The position numbers and the translations under genes are program-made. The notes beneath the pieces are model-generated. The model was not told the DNA's origin. It did not search any database and saw nothing but the letters and a program-made list of their open reading frames with translations. Below, one piece after another: positions 16,843 to 24,645 of a stretch of 59,608 bases of DNA (position 1 is the first letter of the stretch; every line of letters begins with the position of its first letter). Where the stretch lies: contig JBLGAC010000023.1 of the NCBI GenBank assembly GCA_047610385.1, positions 1-59,608 on the forward strand. The letters run 5' to 3'. Origin of the DNA: JBOCEF01 sp047610385 (GTDB lineage Bacteria > Pseudomonadota > Alphaproteobacteria > Rhodobacterales > Rhodobacteraceae).

Positions 16843-17309
16843 TCTCCGTGCACGGCAAACGCTTCCAAAGATGCTTCCTTCGGCGCGATGGCGCGGAATT
16901 TTTCACGCACGCCAACTTCTTCAAGGCTGCGCGCCACCACCAGCAACGTGTTGGGGGCCTGATCCTCGCACATGTCGCGCATCTGGCTCAGCTCCTCCTC
17001 AGCCACCGGCATTGCTGCCTCCAGGGACGGAGCGCCGTAGCGGGTCACGAAATGCGCGGCCAGATGGGTGGCCAGCGCTTCGTATTCCGTCGCGGTGATC
17101 GGCGACACGGCGATGAAGGTGGACCGGCCAAAGCTTTCCAACCCCAGCCACCCGTTGGCAAAGGCCTGACGGGGCTTGCCCTTCAGGCGGGCCTCATCCC
17201 AGTCAGAGAATTCGAACGCGCCAGAGATCGCCCATTCGCCAGTTTCGGCGGCGATCTCGAACACGTTCATGTCGCTTTCGTCCAGACGGATCACTCGGGC
17301 AAATTGCAT
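16839..17309 (-). CDS. DUF6505-type protein in formate dehydrogenase maturation operon
   Basis: A 156-residue soluble protein without a signal peptide or membrane segment. It begins MQFARVIRLDESDMNVFEIA and contains GEWAISGAFEFSDWDE and FGRSTFIAVSPITATEYEAL. I recognise it as the small conserved protein called DUF6505 in Rhodobacterales; no biochemical role is known to me. It ends a four-gene operon, overlapping the preceding ligase-like gene by one base. The context suggests a role in assembly of formate dehydrogenase or its cofactors. Its stop codon lies in the palindrome. Confidence 0.7.
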   Translation of the reverse strand: MQFARVIRLDESDMNVFEIAAETGEWAISGAFEFSDWDEARLKGKPRQAFANGWLGLESFGRSTFIAVSPITATEYEALATHLAAHFVTRYGAPSLEAAMPVAEEELSQMRDMCEDQAPNTLLVVARSLEEVGVREKFRAIAPKEASLEAFAVHGD

Positions 17310-18016
17310 CAGCGCGGCTCCAGAATAGTGGTGAGGGGGATGATCGCGTCGCCCGTGGTCCGGCGCAGGATCATGCCCGCTTTTTCATCAAGGCCGAGGA
17401 ACCGGCCAGCTTCGGGCAGCGTCACGTCCTTGCCCAGATCAGCGCATTTCCCGGTCCAGGCCGCGTGCAGCGGCGCGAAGCCTTCGGACATGAACGTGTG
17501 CAGCCAGCCCATCATATGCCGCGACCAGGCCTCGATCAGGTCAATCGCGGTCAGATCGGCGCAGCCTTCGCCGAACAAGGTGGTGCTGTCGGGGGTCAGT
17601 CCCGCGTCGAAATCGGCGGCGGGCAGAATGTCGATCTCCATGCCGACCAGCAGCCAGTCTGGCTCAGCCTCGGGGTCGTCCGTCGCGGCGGCGACGCGGA
17701 ACCGGCCACACAGCCCGCCGTTCACCAGCAGGCGGTCTGGCCAGCCGATCTGCACCGCGACCTCAGGGGGCGCAAGGGCGCCGAGCGCGTCGCTCAGCCC
17801 CAATTGCACCGCCAGCAGCGCGCCCATGGCGTCCGCAAGCGGCATTTCCGGCGCCAGCACCAGCGCCGCGCTCAGCTTGTCATCGCGCAAGGCGTAATGC
17901 ACGCGGCCCGGCTCCGCCTCCGCGCTGGCCAATTCTGCCAGCGCGGAGGCGAACGGATTGCCGCCCGCCGCCTGCACGCCGTGCAAAAGCGGCGGGAAGC
18001 TGGGCGCCCTGTTCAT
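17309..18016 (-). CDS. Biotin/lipoate protein ligase-like protein, active site degenerate
   Basis: A 235-residue protein with the outline of biotin/lipoate A protein ligases, of the type carrying a C-terminal DUF4444 domain. The central IGWPDRLLVNGGLCGR aligns with the KWPNDLLLNGKK region of biotin ligases, but the catalytic lysine before W is absent, and no GRGRRGR-type loop is present. The C-terminal domain (about 165-235) reads WTGKCADLGKDVTL then GRFLGLDEKAGMILR, as in BirA-type C-terminal domains. It is therefore probably a binding or chaperone relative rather than a normal ligase. It overlaps mrp and DUF6505 genes and belongs to the formate dehydrogenase block. Confidence 0.72.
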   Translation of the reverse strand: MNRAPSFPPLLHGVQAAGGNPFASALAELASAEAEPGRVHYALRDDKLSAALVLAPEMPLADAMGALLAVQLGLSDALGALAPPEVAVQIGWPDRLLVNGGLCGRFRVAAATDDPEAEPDWLLVGMEIDILPAADFDAGLTPDSTTLFGEGCADLTAIDLIEAWSRHMMGWLHTFMSEGFAPLHAAWTGKCADLGKDVTLPEAGRFLGLDEKAGMILRRTTGDAIIPLTTILEPR

Positions 18017-19152
18017 TCCGTCAGTTCCAGCAAGGCGTCCGCCAAGGCCCAGAACCCGGCAGATTGCGGGCCGTCAGGTTTGCTGACCACGATCGGCGCG
18101 CCGCCATCCCCGGCGATGCGGATGTCCAGATCCAGCGCGATTTCACCAAGGAACGGCACGCCGAGCTTTTCGGCCTCTTTCCTCGCGCCGCCATGGCCAA
18201 ACGGGTGGTGGGTTTTGCCGCAGCCATCACAGACGAACGAGGCCATGTTCTCGATGATCCCCAGAATGGGAACCTCCATGCGGTTGAACATGTCGATGCC
18301 TTTGCGCGCGTCGATCAGCGCGATGTCCTGCGGCGTGGACACGATGATCGCGCCTGCGACCTCGGTCTTTTGGCACAGGGTCATCTGCACATCACCGGTG
18401 CCCGGTGGCAGATCGATCAGCAAAACGTCGAGCTGCCCCCACTGCACTTGGTTCAGCATCTGCTGCAACGCGCCCATCAGCATCGGGCCGCGCCAGATCA
18501 GGGCCTCATCTTCTTCGACCATCAACCCCAGCGACATGACGGTGACGCCGTGGTTGCGCAACGGCAGGATGATGTTGCCATCGGGGCTGGAGGGGCGTCC
18601 CGACACGCCCAGCATCCGCGGCTGTGACGGCCCATAAACGTCGGCATCAAGCAGCCCGACCTTTTGGCCCCGCGCGGCCAGCGCCACCGCAAGATTGGCG
18701 GCGACGGTGGATTTGCCCACGCCGCCTTTGCCGGACGCCACTGCGATCACGCGCTTAACGCCCGGCAGCTTGCCGGGTTTCACGGGCGTCTGCTTTGCCG
18801 GCGCATGGGAATGGCCACCAATGCTCAGCGACGGAGGCGGGCCCTTGGGCAGCGCGCGCGGCGGTGCGGCCCCGGCCTCAGCATGGGCGGTCAGGATGGC
18901 AGAGACGCCGGTGACGCCGGGCAGCGCGGCGACGGCTTTTTCGGCCGCGACGCGCAATGGCTCCATGGCGCCGCCGCGTTTGGGGTCGACCTCCAGCACA
19001 AAGCTGACCACGCCGTTCTTCACAGCGATGGAACTGACCTGGCCTGAGGTGATCAGATCCACGCCCTTGGCCGGATCAACGATGCCCCCCAGCGCGGCGC
19101 GAATTGCGGCTTCGTCGGCCACCGGGGTGTCGTTTTCTGTTTCATTGGTCAT
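18013..19152 (-). CDS. mrp: Mrp/NBP35-family Fe-S cluster carrier ATPase
   Basis: A 379-residue P-loop ATPase (Mrp/ApbC) that binds and transfers [4Fe-4S] clusters. An N-terminal MIP18-like domain (about 12-85) is joined by a Pro/Ala linker to the ATPase. The deviant Walker A GKGGVGKST is at 141-149, and the dimer-interface cysteines occur as SFVCDGCGKTHH. Such carriers are usually housekeeping. Here the gene sits in an operon with DUF6494, a ligase-like protein and DUF6505 beside a formate dehydrogenase rich in Fe-S clusters, so it may be a dedicated or shared maturation factor. It overlaps its neighbours on both sides by four bases. Confidence 0.92.
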   Translation of the reverse strand: MTNETENDTPVADEAAIRAALGGIVDPAKGVDLITSGQVSSIAVKNGVVSFVLEVDPKRGGAMEPLRVAAEKAVAALPGVTGVSAILTAHAEAGAAPPRALPKGPPPSLSIGGHSHAPAKQTPVKPGKLPGVKRVIAVASGKGGVGKSTVAANLAVALAARGQKVGLLDADVYGPSQPRMLGVSGRPSSPDGNIILPLRNHGVTVMSLGLMVEEDEALIWRGPMLMGALQQMLNQVQWGQLDVLLIDLPPGTGDVQMTLCQKTEVAGAIIVSTPQDIALIDARKGIDMFNRMEVPILGIIENMASFVCDGCGKTHHPFGHGGARKEAEKLGVPFLGEIALDLDIRIAGDGGAPIVVSKPDGPQSAGFWALADALLELTE

Positions 19153-19367
19153 TTGGCGTCATCCACGGCGGTGGCGATCTTGCCCTCGATCACGTGGGTC
19201 AGGTCCAGCCCGTCCACGGTCAGCACGATGCGCGCGGACAAGTCTCCGTCCGGCAGGGTTCCGGCGGCGCGGGCGGCGCGGACCGCTTCTTCCAGCTTTT
19301 GCTGAGAGGTGACGCCGACGGTCTTCAGGAACTTCCTGAGCGACATGTTGAAGGTTTCGTCTGACAT
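19149..19367 (-). CDS. Small DUF6494-type protein
   Basis: A 72-residue protein starting MSDETFNMSLRKFLKTVGVT, with a predicted helical first half and ending in HVIEGKIATAV. The ATG at 19367 has GGAGAC upstream and is preferred over a longer frame. It is the first gene of the mrp operon and overlaps mrp by four bases. I recognise it as a small conserved protein (DUF6494) without a known role. Its placement makes an accessory role in formate dehydrogenase maturation likely. Confidence 0.75.
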   Translation of the reverse strand: MSDETFNMSLRKFLKTVGVTSQQKLEEAVRAARAAGTLPDGDLSARIVLTVDGLDLTHVIEGKIATAVDDAK

Positions 19368-19488
19368 GATGCAGTCTCCGGTTCTGGCTGGGGCCGATGC
19401 GCTGGGTGGGGTCGCTCCGGGCGGCATGGCCTGAAAATTCTGGTTTTGGCGGGTGAGGTCAGATTACTCTGGGGCAGGGAGGATCGGA

Positions 19489-20241
19489 ATGGCTCATTAC
19501 CTGATGCGCGCCGCGGCGCTCATACTGTTGATCTGTGCGGGGCGGGCGCACGGCGCTGACGCGCCCCTGCGCTTGGCGGCCCCGGCTGAGATGGCCGAGA
19601 CCGGGTTTCTGACCCACATCCTGCCGCGCTTTCGGTTCAAGGCACGGATCATCGTGGACGTGGTCGCACCGGGTGCCGACGCCGACATGGCGCTGGTCAC
19701 CGGACCTGACGGCGCGGCAGTGTTCACCGGCCCTGATGGCGCGATACACCTGCAACCGCTGTCGCCCGATCCGCGCATCAAGCGGTTTGCGGAATGGTTG
19801 CGCAGCGGGCCGGGCATGGCGGCGGTCAACGGGTTTCCCGTCGGTGGCCCGTCCTTGTATGCCGCAGGCACCCGCATCGCGGTGGCCGAGGTTGAACAGG
19901 TCATCGACGGCGACGTTGCCTTGGGTGCCCGACTGGCGCTGGTCCATTGCGGACGCTGCCATGTGGTGGACAAGCGCAACCGCATGGGCGGCATCGGATC
20001 GACGCCCTCTTTCCCCGCGCTGCGCGGGCGCACGGGCTGGGCCGATCTGTTTCGGGTGTATTGGTCGGAAAATCCTCATCCCTCCTTCACCCAGGTGGCG
20101 GGCGTGACTGATCCGTTCCCTCCGGGCCGCCCGGCCTTTGTGGCGCCAGTGACGATCACACTGGGCGAGATCGACGCGATTGTGGCCTTTGTGGCAACAA
20201 TCACGCCGAAGGATTTGGGGCCCCCGGTGCGGGGCAACTGA
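19489..20241 (+). CDS. Exported cytochrome c with half-TupA-like N-terminal region
   Basis: A 250-residue secreted protein: signal peptide 1-23, then a region resembling part of a periplasmic oxyanion-binding protein, then a cytochrome c domain with one haem site, C154-G-R-C157-H158. Residues 27-70 (LRLAAPAEMAETGFLTHILP, with strand RIIVDVV and ADADMALV) line up by eye with residues 25-80 of the TupA protein encoded at 31373. Residues 97-127 (RFAEWLRSGPGMAAVNGFPV and GGPSLYAA) line up with TupA's C-terminal helix. The middle of a binding protein is missing. GGAGG lies upstream of the start. It may pass electrons for the nearby formate dehydrogenase or sense metal; both are inference. Confidence 0.7.
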   Translation: MAHYLMRAAALILLICAGRAHGADAPLRLAAPAEMAETGFLTHILPRFRFKARIIVDVVAPGADADMALVTGPDGAAVFTGPDGAIHLQPLSPDPRIKRFAEWLRSGPGMAAVNGFPVGGPSLYAAGTRIAVAEVEQVIDGDVALGARLALVHCGRCHVVDKRNRMGGIGSTPSFPALRGRTGWADLFRVYWSENPHPSFTQVAGVTDPFPPGRPAFVAPVTITLGEIDAIVAFVATITPKDLGPPVRGN

Positions 20242-20249
20242 CCGGCCCC

Positions 20250-22238
20250 TCAGTTCGGCTTTTTCCGTTCGTCGAGATAGTCCTGCGTGGTGCGCACGCG
20301 GGGCCGATCGGCCGCCTTGAACGGCGAGTTTTCCTGATGGTACTGCGCGCTCACCCGGCAATTGTCGCACATGCGGATCAGCTTGGTGTTGTCCGAGCTT
20401 TGGAACATCCAGTGCTTGCCCTCAAGCTTTTCCACGATCTTTTCGATGGTGGATTTCACGCCAAAGGGCTTGCCGCATTCGATGCATTCGAACGGTTCTT
20501 CTTCGTGCAGGATCTGGTGGGACAGCGCCTCGTTGGCCAGATTAAGCTGGGGCATCAGTGTGATGGCGTTTTCAGGGCAGGTGTTCTCGCAGATCCCGCA
20601 TTGCAGGCAGGCGGTTTCCTGAAAGCGCACCTGCGGGCGGTCGGGGTTGTCGCCAAGCGCGCCGACAGGGCACAGCGACACGCAGGCCAGACACAAGGTG
20701 CAGGCGTCTGAATTGATCACGACCGCGCCATAAGGCGCGCCCGTGGGCAGGGGGATCGCTTGGGTTCCGGCAGGGGCCAGCGCATGGGCGGCAAGGCGCG
20801 TCACCTCACGCCGCCCGCCAATCGGCAAAATTGCGTCGATGGCCATGGCGGGGTGGGCGCGACCGTACAGCGCGTCCTCCAGCCCGTCGGGATCGGTGGG
20901 GGCGATCAGGGTGATGCGCGCGGCCTCACGCCCCATGCCGGTCAGCATGGCGCGCGCCAGATCGGCCTGCGCCTCGGGGACCGCGACATCGGTCTTCGGC
21001 CCGGTCAGCACGATCACATCAACGAAGCCAAGGCCAAGCGCGGCCATCATCTCCGCATGGCCGACGCCTTCGACGGTGTGCACCTCCACCGGGATCACAT
21101 CGCTGGGCAGGCCGCGGCCGAACCGGGCCGACAGGCGGACCATCTCAGCCCCATGGTCATCGTCATGGAACAGCACGCGCGGGGCCTTGCCCCCGGCCAC
21201 GCGGTAGGCGCTGGCCAAGGTCCGCAGGCGCGAGAACAGGAACCCCACCGCCGGGTCGTCATAGCTGGCGGCCCCTGACGGGCACACCGCCGCGCAGGCA
21301 CCGCAGCCTGCACAGATGTCCGCATCAATGCGCACCGTGTCGCCGATGGATGTAATCGCGCCGGTCGGGCACACATCGAGGCACCGGTTGCACCCGCCCT
21401 GGCTGGCACGCGAATGGGCGCAGATGGTTGCATCAAACCGGATATAAAGCGGCTTTTCGAACGTGCCCTGCAGATCGGTGGCCTCAGCCATGACGCGCGC
21501 CACTGCTGCGGGATCGCGCGGATCGGCGCGCAGATAGCCGTCGCGTTTGTCATGGGCGGGAAACAGGGGTGCCTCGCCGCGCAGGTCCAGAATGATGTCA
21601 CACGCCGATTTCGCGCCCTGCTTGGCCGGGCCGAACGACGCTGCGCCGCGCCCGCCGGGGTTCAGTTCGGCATAACCGTCCACCACCACCGCGAAATGGC
21701 CCAGTGAACCCGACGCTGTGCGTATCCGCCCCAGCGCCATATCAAACCCTGCCTCGGGGACCAGTCCGTCGGGGGCCTCGGTCAGCAGGCAGGTGATGGC
21801 CAGCCGGTCCGCCAGTTTGCGCGCGGCGTCCAGCACCGCATCGCCTGACCCCAGGATCATGCACACACCCTCAGACACGATTTCCTTCATCGGGGTGGCG
21901 GGGCGGTCCAGCTTGGCTTGGGCCAGCAGGGCGGCCTGTTTGGCATGGGCGCTTTTGTCCGCGGTCCAGCCCGCGCTGTCGCGGATGTCGACCGCGATCA
22001 GGGTGCCGGGGGCGTCGAGCTCAAGGAACAGGTCCTCGAACAGGTCGGCCATCTGGCCGCAGGCGATCATGGTGGCGCCGTTTTCGCGCAGCGCCGCGCC
22101 TGCAATGTCCCGGTCGCGGGTGCACAGCGCGTCGCAGGTCTTCACGGATCCGGCCCCGACCGCGGCGGCGGCTGATGCCGCATCCAACGTCATGGATCCT
22201 TCGCAACTGCACAGCAGCAGCCTGTCGACCTTGGTCAT
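20250..22238 (-). CDS. Poly-[4Fe-4S] protein of formate dehydrogenase cluster
   Basis: A 662-residue soluble iron-sulfur protein. Four ferredoxin-like cysteine sets are visible in two pairs: GGCNRCLDVCPTGAI and CAGCGACAAVCPSGA in the middle, then CTLCLACVSLCPVGAL and CLQCGICENTCPENAI in the C-terminal third. Two further pairs, CIECGKPFG and CDNCR, follow near the end. The N-terminal part (LLLCSCEGSM) resembles the start of heterodisulfide-reductase-like or CooM-type electron proteins. Such proteins recur beside FDH clusters with DUF3305/3306. It probably passes electrons or aids cluster insertion. ATG 22238 with GGGAGGGG upstream is chosen; the longer frame overlaps the divergent gene. Confidence 0.85.
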   Translation of the reverse strand: MTKVDRLLLCSCEGSMTLDAASAAAAVGAGSVKTCDALCTRDRDIAGAALRENGATMIACGQMADLFEDLFLELDAPGTLIAVDIRDSAGWTADKSAHAKQAALLAQAKLDRPATPMKEIVSEGVCMILGSGDAVLDAARKLADRLAITCLLTEAPDGLVPEAGFDMALGRIRTASGSLGHFAVVVDGYAELNPGGRGAASFGPAKQGAKSACDIILDLRGEAPLFPAHDKRDGYLRADPRDPAAVARVMAEATDLQGTFEKPLYIRFDATICAHSRASQGGCNRCLDVCPTGAITSIGDTVRIDADICAGCGACAAVCPSGAASYDDPAVGFLFSRLRTLASAYRVAGGKAPRVLFHDDDHGAEMVRLSARFGRGLPSDVIPVEVHTVEGVGHAEMMAALGLGFVDVIVLTGPKTDVAVPEAQADLARAMLTGMGREAARITLIAPTDPDGLEDALYGRAHPAMAIDAILPIGGRREVTRLAAHALAPAGTQAIPLPTGAPYGAVVINSDACTLCLACVSLCPVGALGDNPDRPQVRFQETACLQCGICENTCPENAITLMPQLNLANEALSHQILHEEEPFECIECGKPFGVKSTIEKIVEKLEGKHWMFQSSDNTKLIRMCDNCRVSAQYHQENSPFKAADRPRVRTTQDYLDERKKPN

Positions 22239-22320
22239 GATTTTACGCCCCTCCCAAGGCCGCGGACCGGCGCCGCTGTTCGGCGGCGTCCGGGCCCGGC
22301 CCTCATACTGGTAAGAAATT

Positions 22321-22350
22321 TTGACAGGCGCAATCGCAGGGGCGTATTCT
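22321..22350 (+). promoter_or_regulatory. Candidate sigma-70 promoter of the fdh operon
   Basis: TTGACA at 22321-22326 is a perfect -35, and TATTCT at 22345-22350 follows after 18 bases as a -10 (4 of 6 matches). It lies in the 141-base divergent region and would transcribe DUF3305 through fdhB or beyond. The start codon is 30 bases downstream of the -10. Confidence 0.5.
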
Positions 22351-22379
22351 TCGGCCGCAACAGGGAGGTTTTCCGCGAC

Positions 22380-22982
22380 ATGCAAAACCAAGGCGACACC
22401 GAGGCGCCCGGCAGCGCGCTCGTGAAGACCATCGAAATGCCCGTGGGCGTGGTGCTGCGCCGTCGCCCTGGCGTGACTCGTTGGGCGGCCTGGGCGTGGG
22501 AGGTGGCCGCAGTGCTGCCCGGCGCCGGGCCAGCAAATTGGAAGGTGATGCGCCGGGATGGCGAGGTGGAGGAATTCCACGCCGCCACTTTGCCGATGAT
22601 TCTGCACCGCACCGACGCTGAAGCATACCGTGTGTCACTGACCATGACGCCCCCGTCGGTCTTCGTGGTGCTGCGCCAGGACGAAGACGACAACGCGCCC
22701 CATGCGGTGAAGGTCCACGCGGTCACCGCCTCAGCCTATGAGGCGCAGGACTACCTCGACAGTGGCGAGGAACTGGTGGAACCGGTCGCCGCCCCCGAAG
22801 GGCTGGTGGCCTGGATCCGTGACTTCACCGACCTGCATTTCCATGATGAACCGTTCATCAAACGCCGCCGCGACCGCCAGCGCGTGGACCAGGCTGATGA
22901 AGGCATCGGCGACGCGCGCATCCGCCAGGCCGCTGATGTCTACCGTGCCCCTGGCGCGCAAAAACCGGATGCGGGATCATGA
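22380..22982 (+). CDS. DUF3305 domain protein
   Basis: A 200-residue protein with the DUF3305 core: MPVGVVLRRRPGVTRWAAWAW, an aromatic-rich region, and PPSVFVVLRQDED. It has no signal peptide. The C-terminal 50 residues are strongly basic and acidic in alternation (FIKRRRDRQRVDQADEG). The family occurs with DUF3306 and formate dehydrogenases, and its biochemical role is unknown to me. GGAGG is found 12 bases before the start. It overlaps the DUF3306 gene by four bases, so the two are probably made together. Confidence 0.82.
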   Translation: MQNQGDTEAPGSALVKTIEMPVGVVLRRRPGVTRWAAWAWEVAAVLPGAGPANWKVMRRDGEVEEFHAATLPMILHRTDAEAYRVSLTMTPPSVFVVLRQDEDDNAPHAVKVHAVTASAYEAQDYLDSGEELVEPVAAPEGLVAWIRDFTDLHFHDEPFIKRRRDRQRVDQADEGIGDARIRQAADVYRAPGAQKPDAGS

Positions 22983-23611
22983 CCGAAGACGGTGGGGACA
23001 GGCTTTCGCGCTGGTCACGCCTGAAGCTGGCAGCGCAGACGCCTGAGGCTGAGGCCGATCTGATGCAGGTGGCGGAGCTGGAGCCAGCCCCCGCCCCCGC
23101 GCCTGAGATCGTTGAGGGAGAGATCCCGGAGGCGGAGCTTTTGGAAAAGCTTGGCCTGCCCGATCCTGACACAATGGCCGCTGGCGATGATTTCAGCGCC
23201 TTCATGTCCAAATCCGTGCCCGATTTTTTGCGCAAGCGGGCGCTGCGGCGGCTGTGGCTCAGCAATCCGTTGTTGGCCAATGTGGACGGGCTGGTGGATT
23301 ACGGCGACGATTTTACCGACGCGGCCACGGTGCCTGATGTGCTCAACACGATTTATAAAGTCGGGCAGGGCATGGTCAGCCGGATCGAAAAGGCGTTGGA
23401 TGAATTGGCTGGCGACGACCCTGTGGCAGACGCCGCCGCATCGTCGCCCGAGGCTGAGGAGGATGTGAGCGGCGATACTGGTTCGCAGGTCGACCCACTC
23501 GATGCTGCCAAAATGATTGATCCACCAGATGAAATCACTGGAATTGAACCGCCTGCAGCGATGCTGGAGCTTCCCCAGAGGCCGCGCCGGATGCGGTTTG
23601 AGGCTGGTTGA
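22979..23611 (+). CDS. DUF3306 domain protein
   Basis: A 210-residue acidic protein. The start RLSRWSRLKLAAQ is the DUF3306 entry motif, and the core FLRKRALRRLWLSNPLLANVD (about 78-98) with GLVDYGDDFTDAA is conserved. The C-terminal third is a low-complexity Asp/Glu/Pro/Ala tail ending in basic PQRPRRMRFEAG. No transmembrane segment is visible. It is always seen paired with DUF3305 in such clusters and is assumed to assist formate dehydrogenase assembly. Confidence 0.82.
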   Translation: MTEDGGDRLSRWSRLKLAAQTPEAEADLMQVAELEPAPAPAPEIVEGEIPEAELLEKLGLPDPDTMAAGDDFSAFMSKSVPDFLRKRALRRLWLSNPLLANVDGLVDYGDDFTDAATVPDVLNTIYKVGQGMVSRIEKALDELAGDDPVADAAASSPEAEEDVSGDTGSQVDPLDAAKMIDPPDEITGIEPPAAMLELPQRPRRMRFEAG

Positions 23612-23704
23612 CCCAAGGTAGGATGAATGGAGAAATCATTTGCCCAAGTTGCCGACCTGCCGTACGATTTCCATCCGATCTTATGACTGCGGGGCTTGAA
23701 CTAG

Positions 23705-24313
23705 ATGCAGACTGGACAGGGAGCGCAGGCCGCTCCCACACCGACTGAGGAAGACGCGCTGCGGGCCGACCTCTATGGTCTGCTCGGAACGCTGCTGTCC
23801 GGTCCTGCGTCCGCAGAGGTCATCGCGTCCACTGCCGCGCTGACCGGCGATGACGGCGATCTTGGCCGTGCGGTTGCCGAGCTGGCAAAGGTCGCGGCGC
23901 AAAGCACGCCCGACCAGCTGGAGCGGGAATACAACGCGCTCTTCATCGGCCTCGGCCGGGGGGAGCTGCTGCCTTACGGCAGTTTCTACCTCACGGGTTT
24001 TTTGCACGAAAAACCCCTCGGGCTGCTGCGCGAGCATATGAAGATGCTCGGCATCGCGCGAAATGAGAACGTCAAAGAGCCGGAAGATCACATCGCCACT
24101 TTGTGTGAGATCATGTCCGGCCTGATCCGCGGCGCGTTCGGCGCGCCGCTGCCGCCAAAGGATCAGGAGGCATTTTTCAACACGCACGTCGCCCCCTGGG
24201 CCGGACATTTCTTCACTGATCTGGAAAAGGCTTCAGGATCGGTGTTCTACGCGCCCGTGGGCAAAATCGGGCGTGCTTTCATGCAGATCGAAATCGAAGC
24301 CTGCAGAATGTGA
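23705..24313 (+). CDS. TorD/DmsD-family molybdoenzyme chaperone
   Basis: A 202-residue cytoplasmic all-helical chaperone that holds the apo-catalytic subunit and its Tat signal until the cofactor is loaded. It matches the TorD group: ALRADLYGLLGTLLSGP near the start, LEREYNALFIGLGRGELLPYGS (about 74-95), FLHEKPLGLLREHM, then PEDHIATLCEIMSGLI. The expected client is FdhA, two genes downstream, and possibly the small Tat protein FdhX. A 93-base gap separates it from DUF3306. Confidence 0.9.
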   Translation: MQTGQGAQAAPTPTEEDALRADLYGLLGTLLSGPASAEVIASTAALTGDDGDLGRAVAELAKVAAQSTPDQLEREYNALFIGLGRGELLPYGSFYLTGFLHEKPLGLLREHMKMLGIARNENVKEPEDHIATLCEIMSGLIRGAFGAPLPPKDQEAFFNTHVAPWAGHFFTDLEKASGSVFYAPVGKIGRAFMQIEIEACRM

Positions 24314-24356
24314 CCGCGACGCCTGCCGGCGTCGTCATAGGGAAGGGGAGGACCCG

Positions 24357-24542
24357 ATGAAAAATTCAAAAGACGGCCTGCTGCGCCGCGATTTCCTGAA
24401 GTTCGCTGGAACGGCGGCTCCTGCTGCTGTTGCGGCGCTGGTTGTGGGCGCGGACGGGGCGGAGGCTGCGGAAGTGGTCGAATCCACCGGCATGCGCACC
24501 ACCGAACACACCCGGAAGTATTTGGAAAGCACGCGGTTCTAA
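24357..24542 (+). CDS. Small Tat-signal protein of formate dehydrogenase operon (FdhX)
   Basis: A 61-residue protein that is almost entirely a twin-arginine signal (LLRRDFLKFAGTAAPAAVAA) followed by about 25 residues ending TEHTRKYLESTRF. It is the formate dehydrogenase region Tat target, present upstream of fdhA in many proteobacteria. Function is unknown: it may act as a Tat escort or a small periplasmic subunit. The start has AAGGGGAGG upstream. The gene is 43 bases after torD. Confidence 0.88.
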   Translation: MKNSKDGLLRRDFLKFAGTAAPAAVAALVVGADGAEAAEVVESTGMRTTEHTRKYLESTRF

Positions 24543-24645
24543 GCGTGAGGGGTCGTGGCCGGAAACAGATGTTGCGCGCGGTGCGCGCCGCCTGAAAACC
24601 GGCCTCGCAAAAGGCCCTTCGGGGCTTAAAGGGAGACATAACACC

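Noticed and set aside
16652..17098. Forward and reverse frames around the palindrome with near-identical peptides
   Set aside because: The similarity results from the inverted repeat itself and not from two related genes.
24430..24645. A longer in-frame start for FdhA inside FdhX
   Set aside because: The ribosome site and the Tat signal fit ATG 24646; the longer frame overlaps fdhX in another frame.
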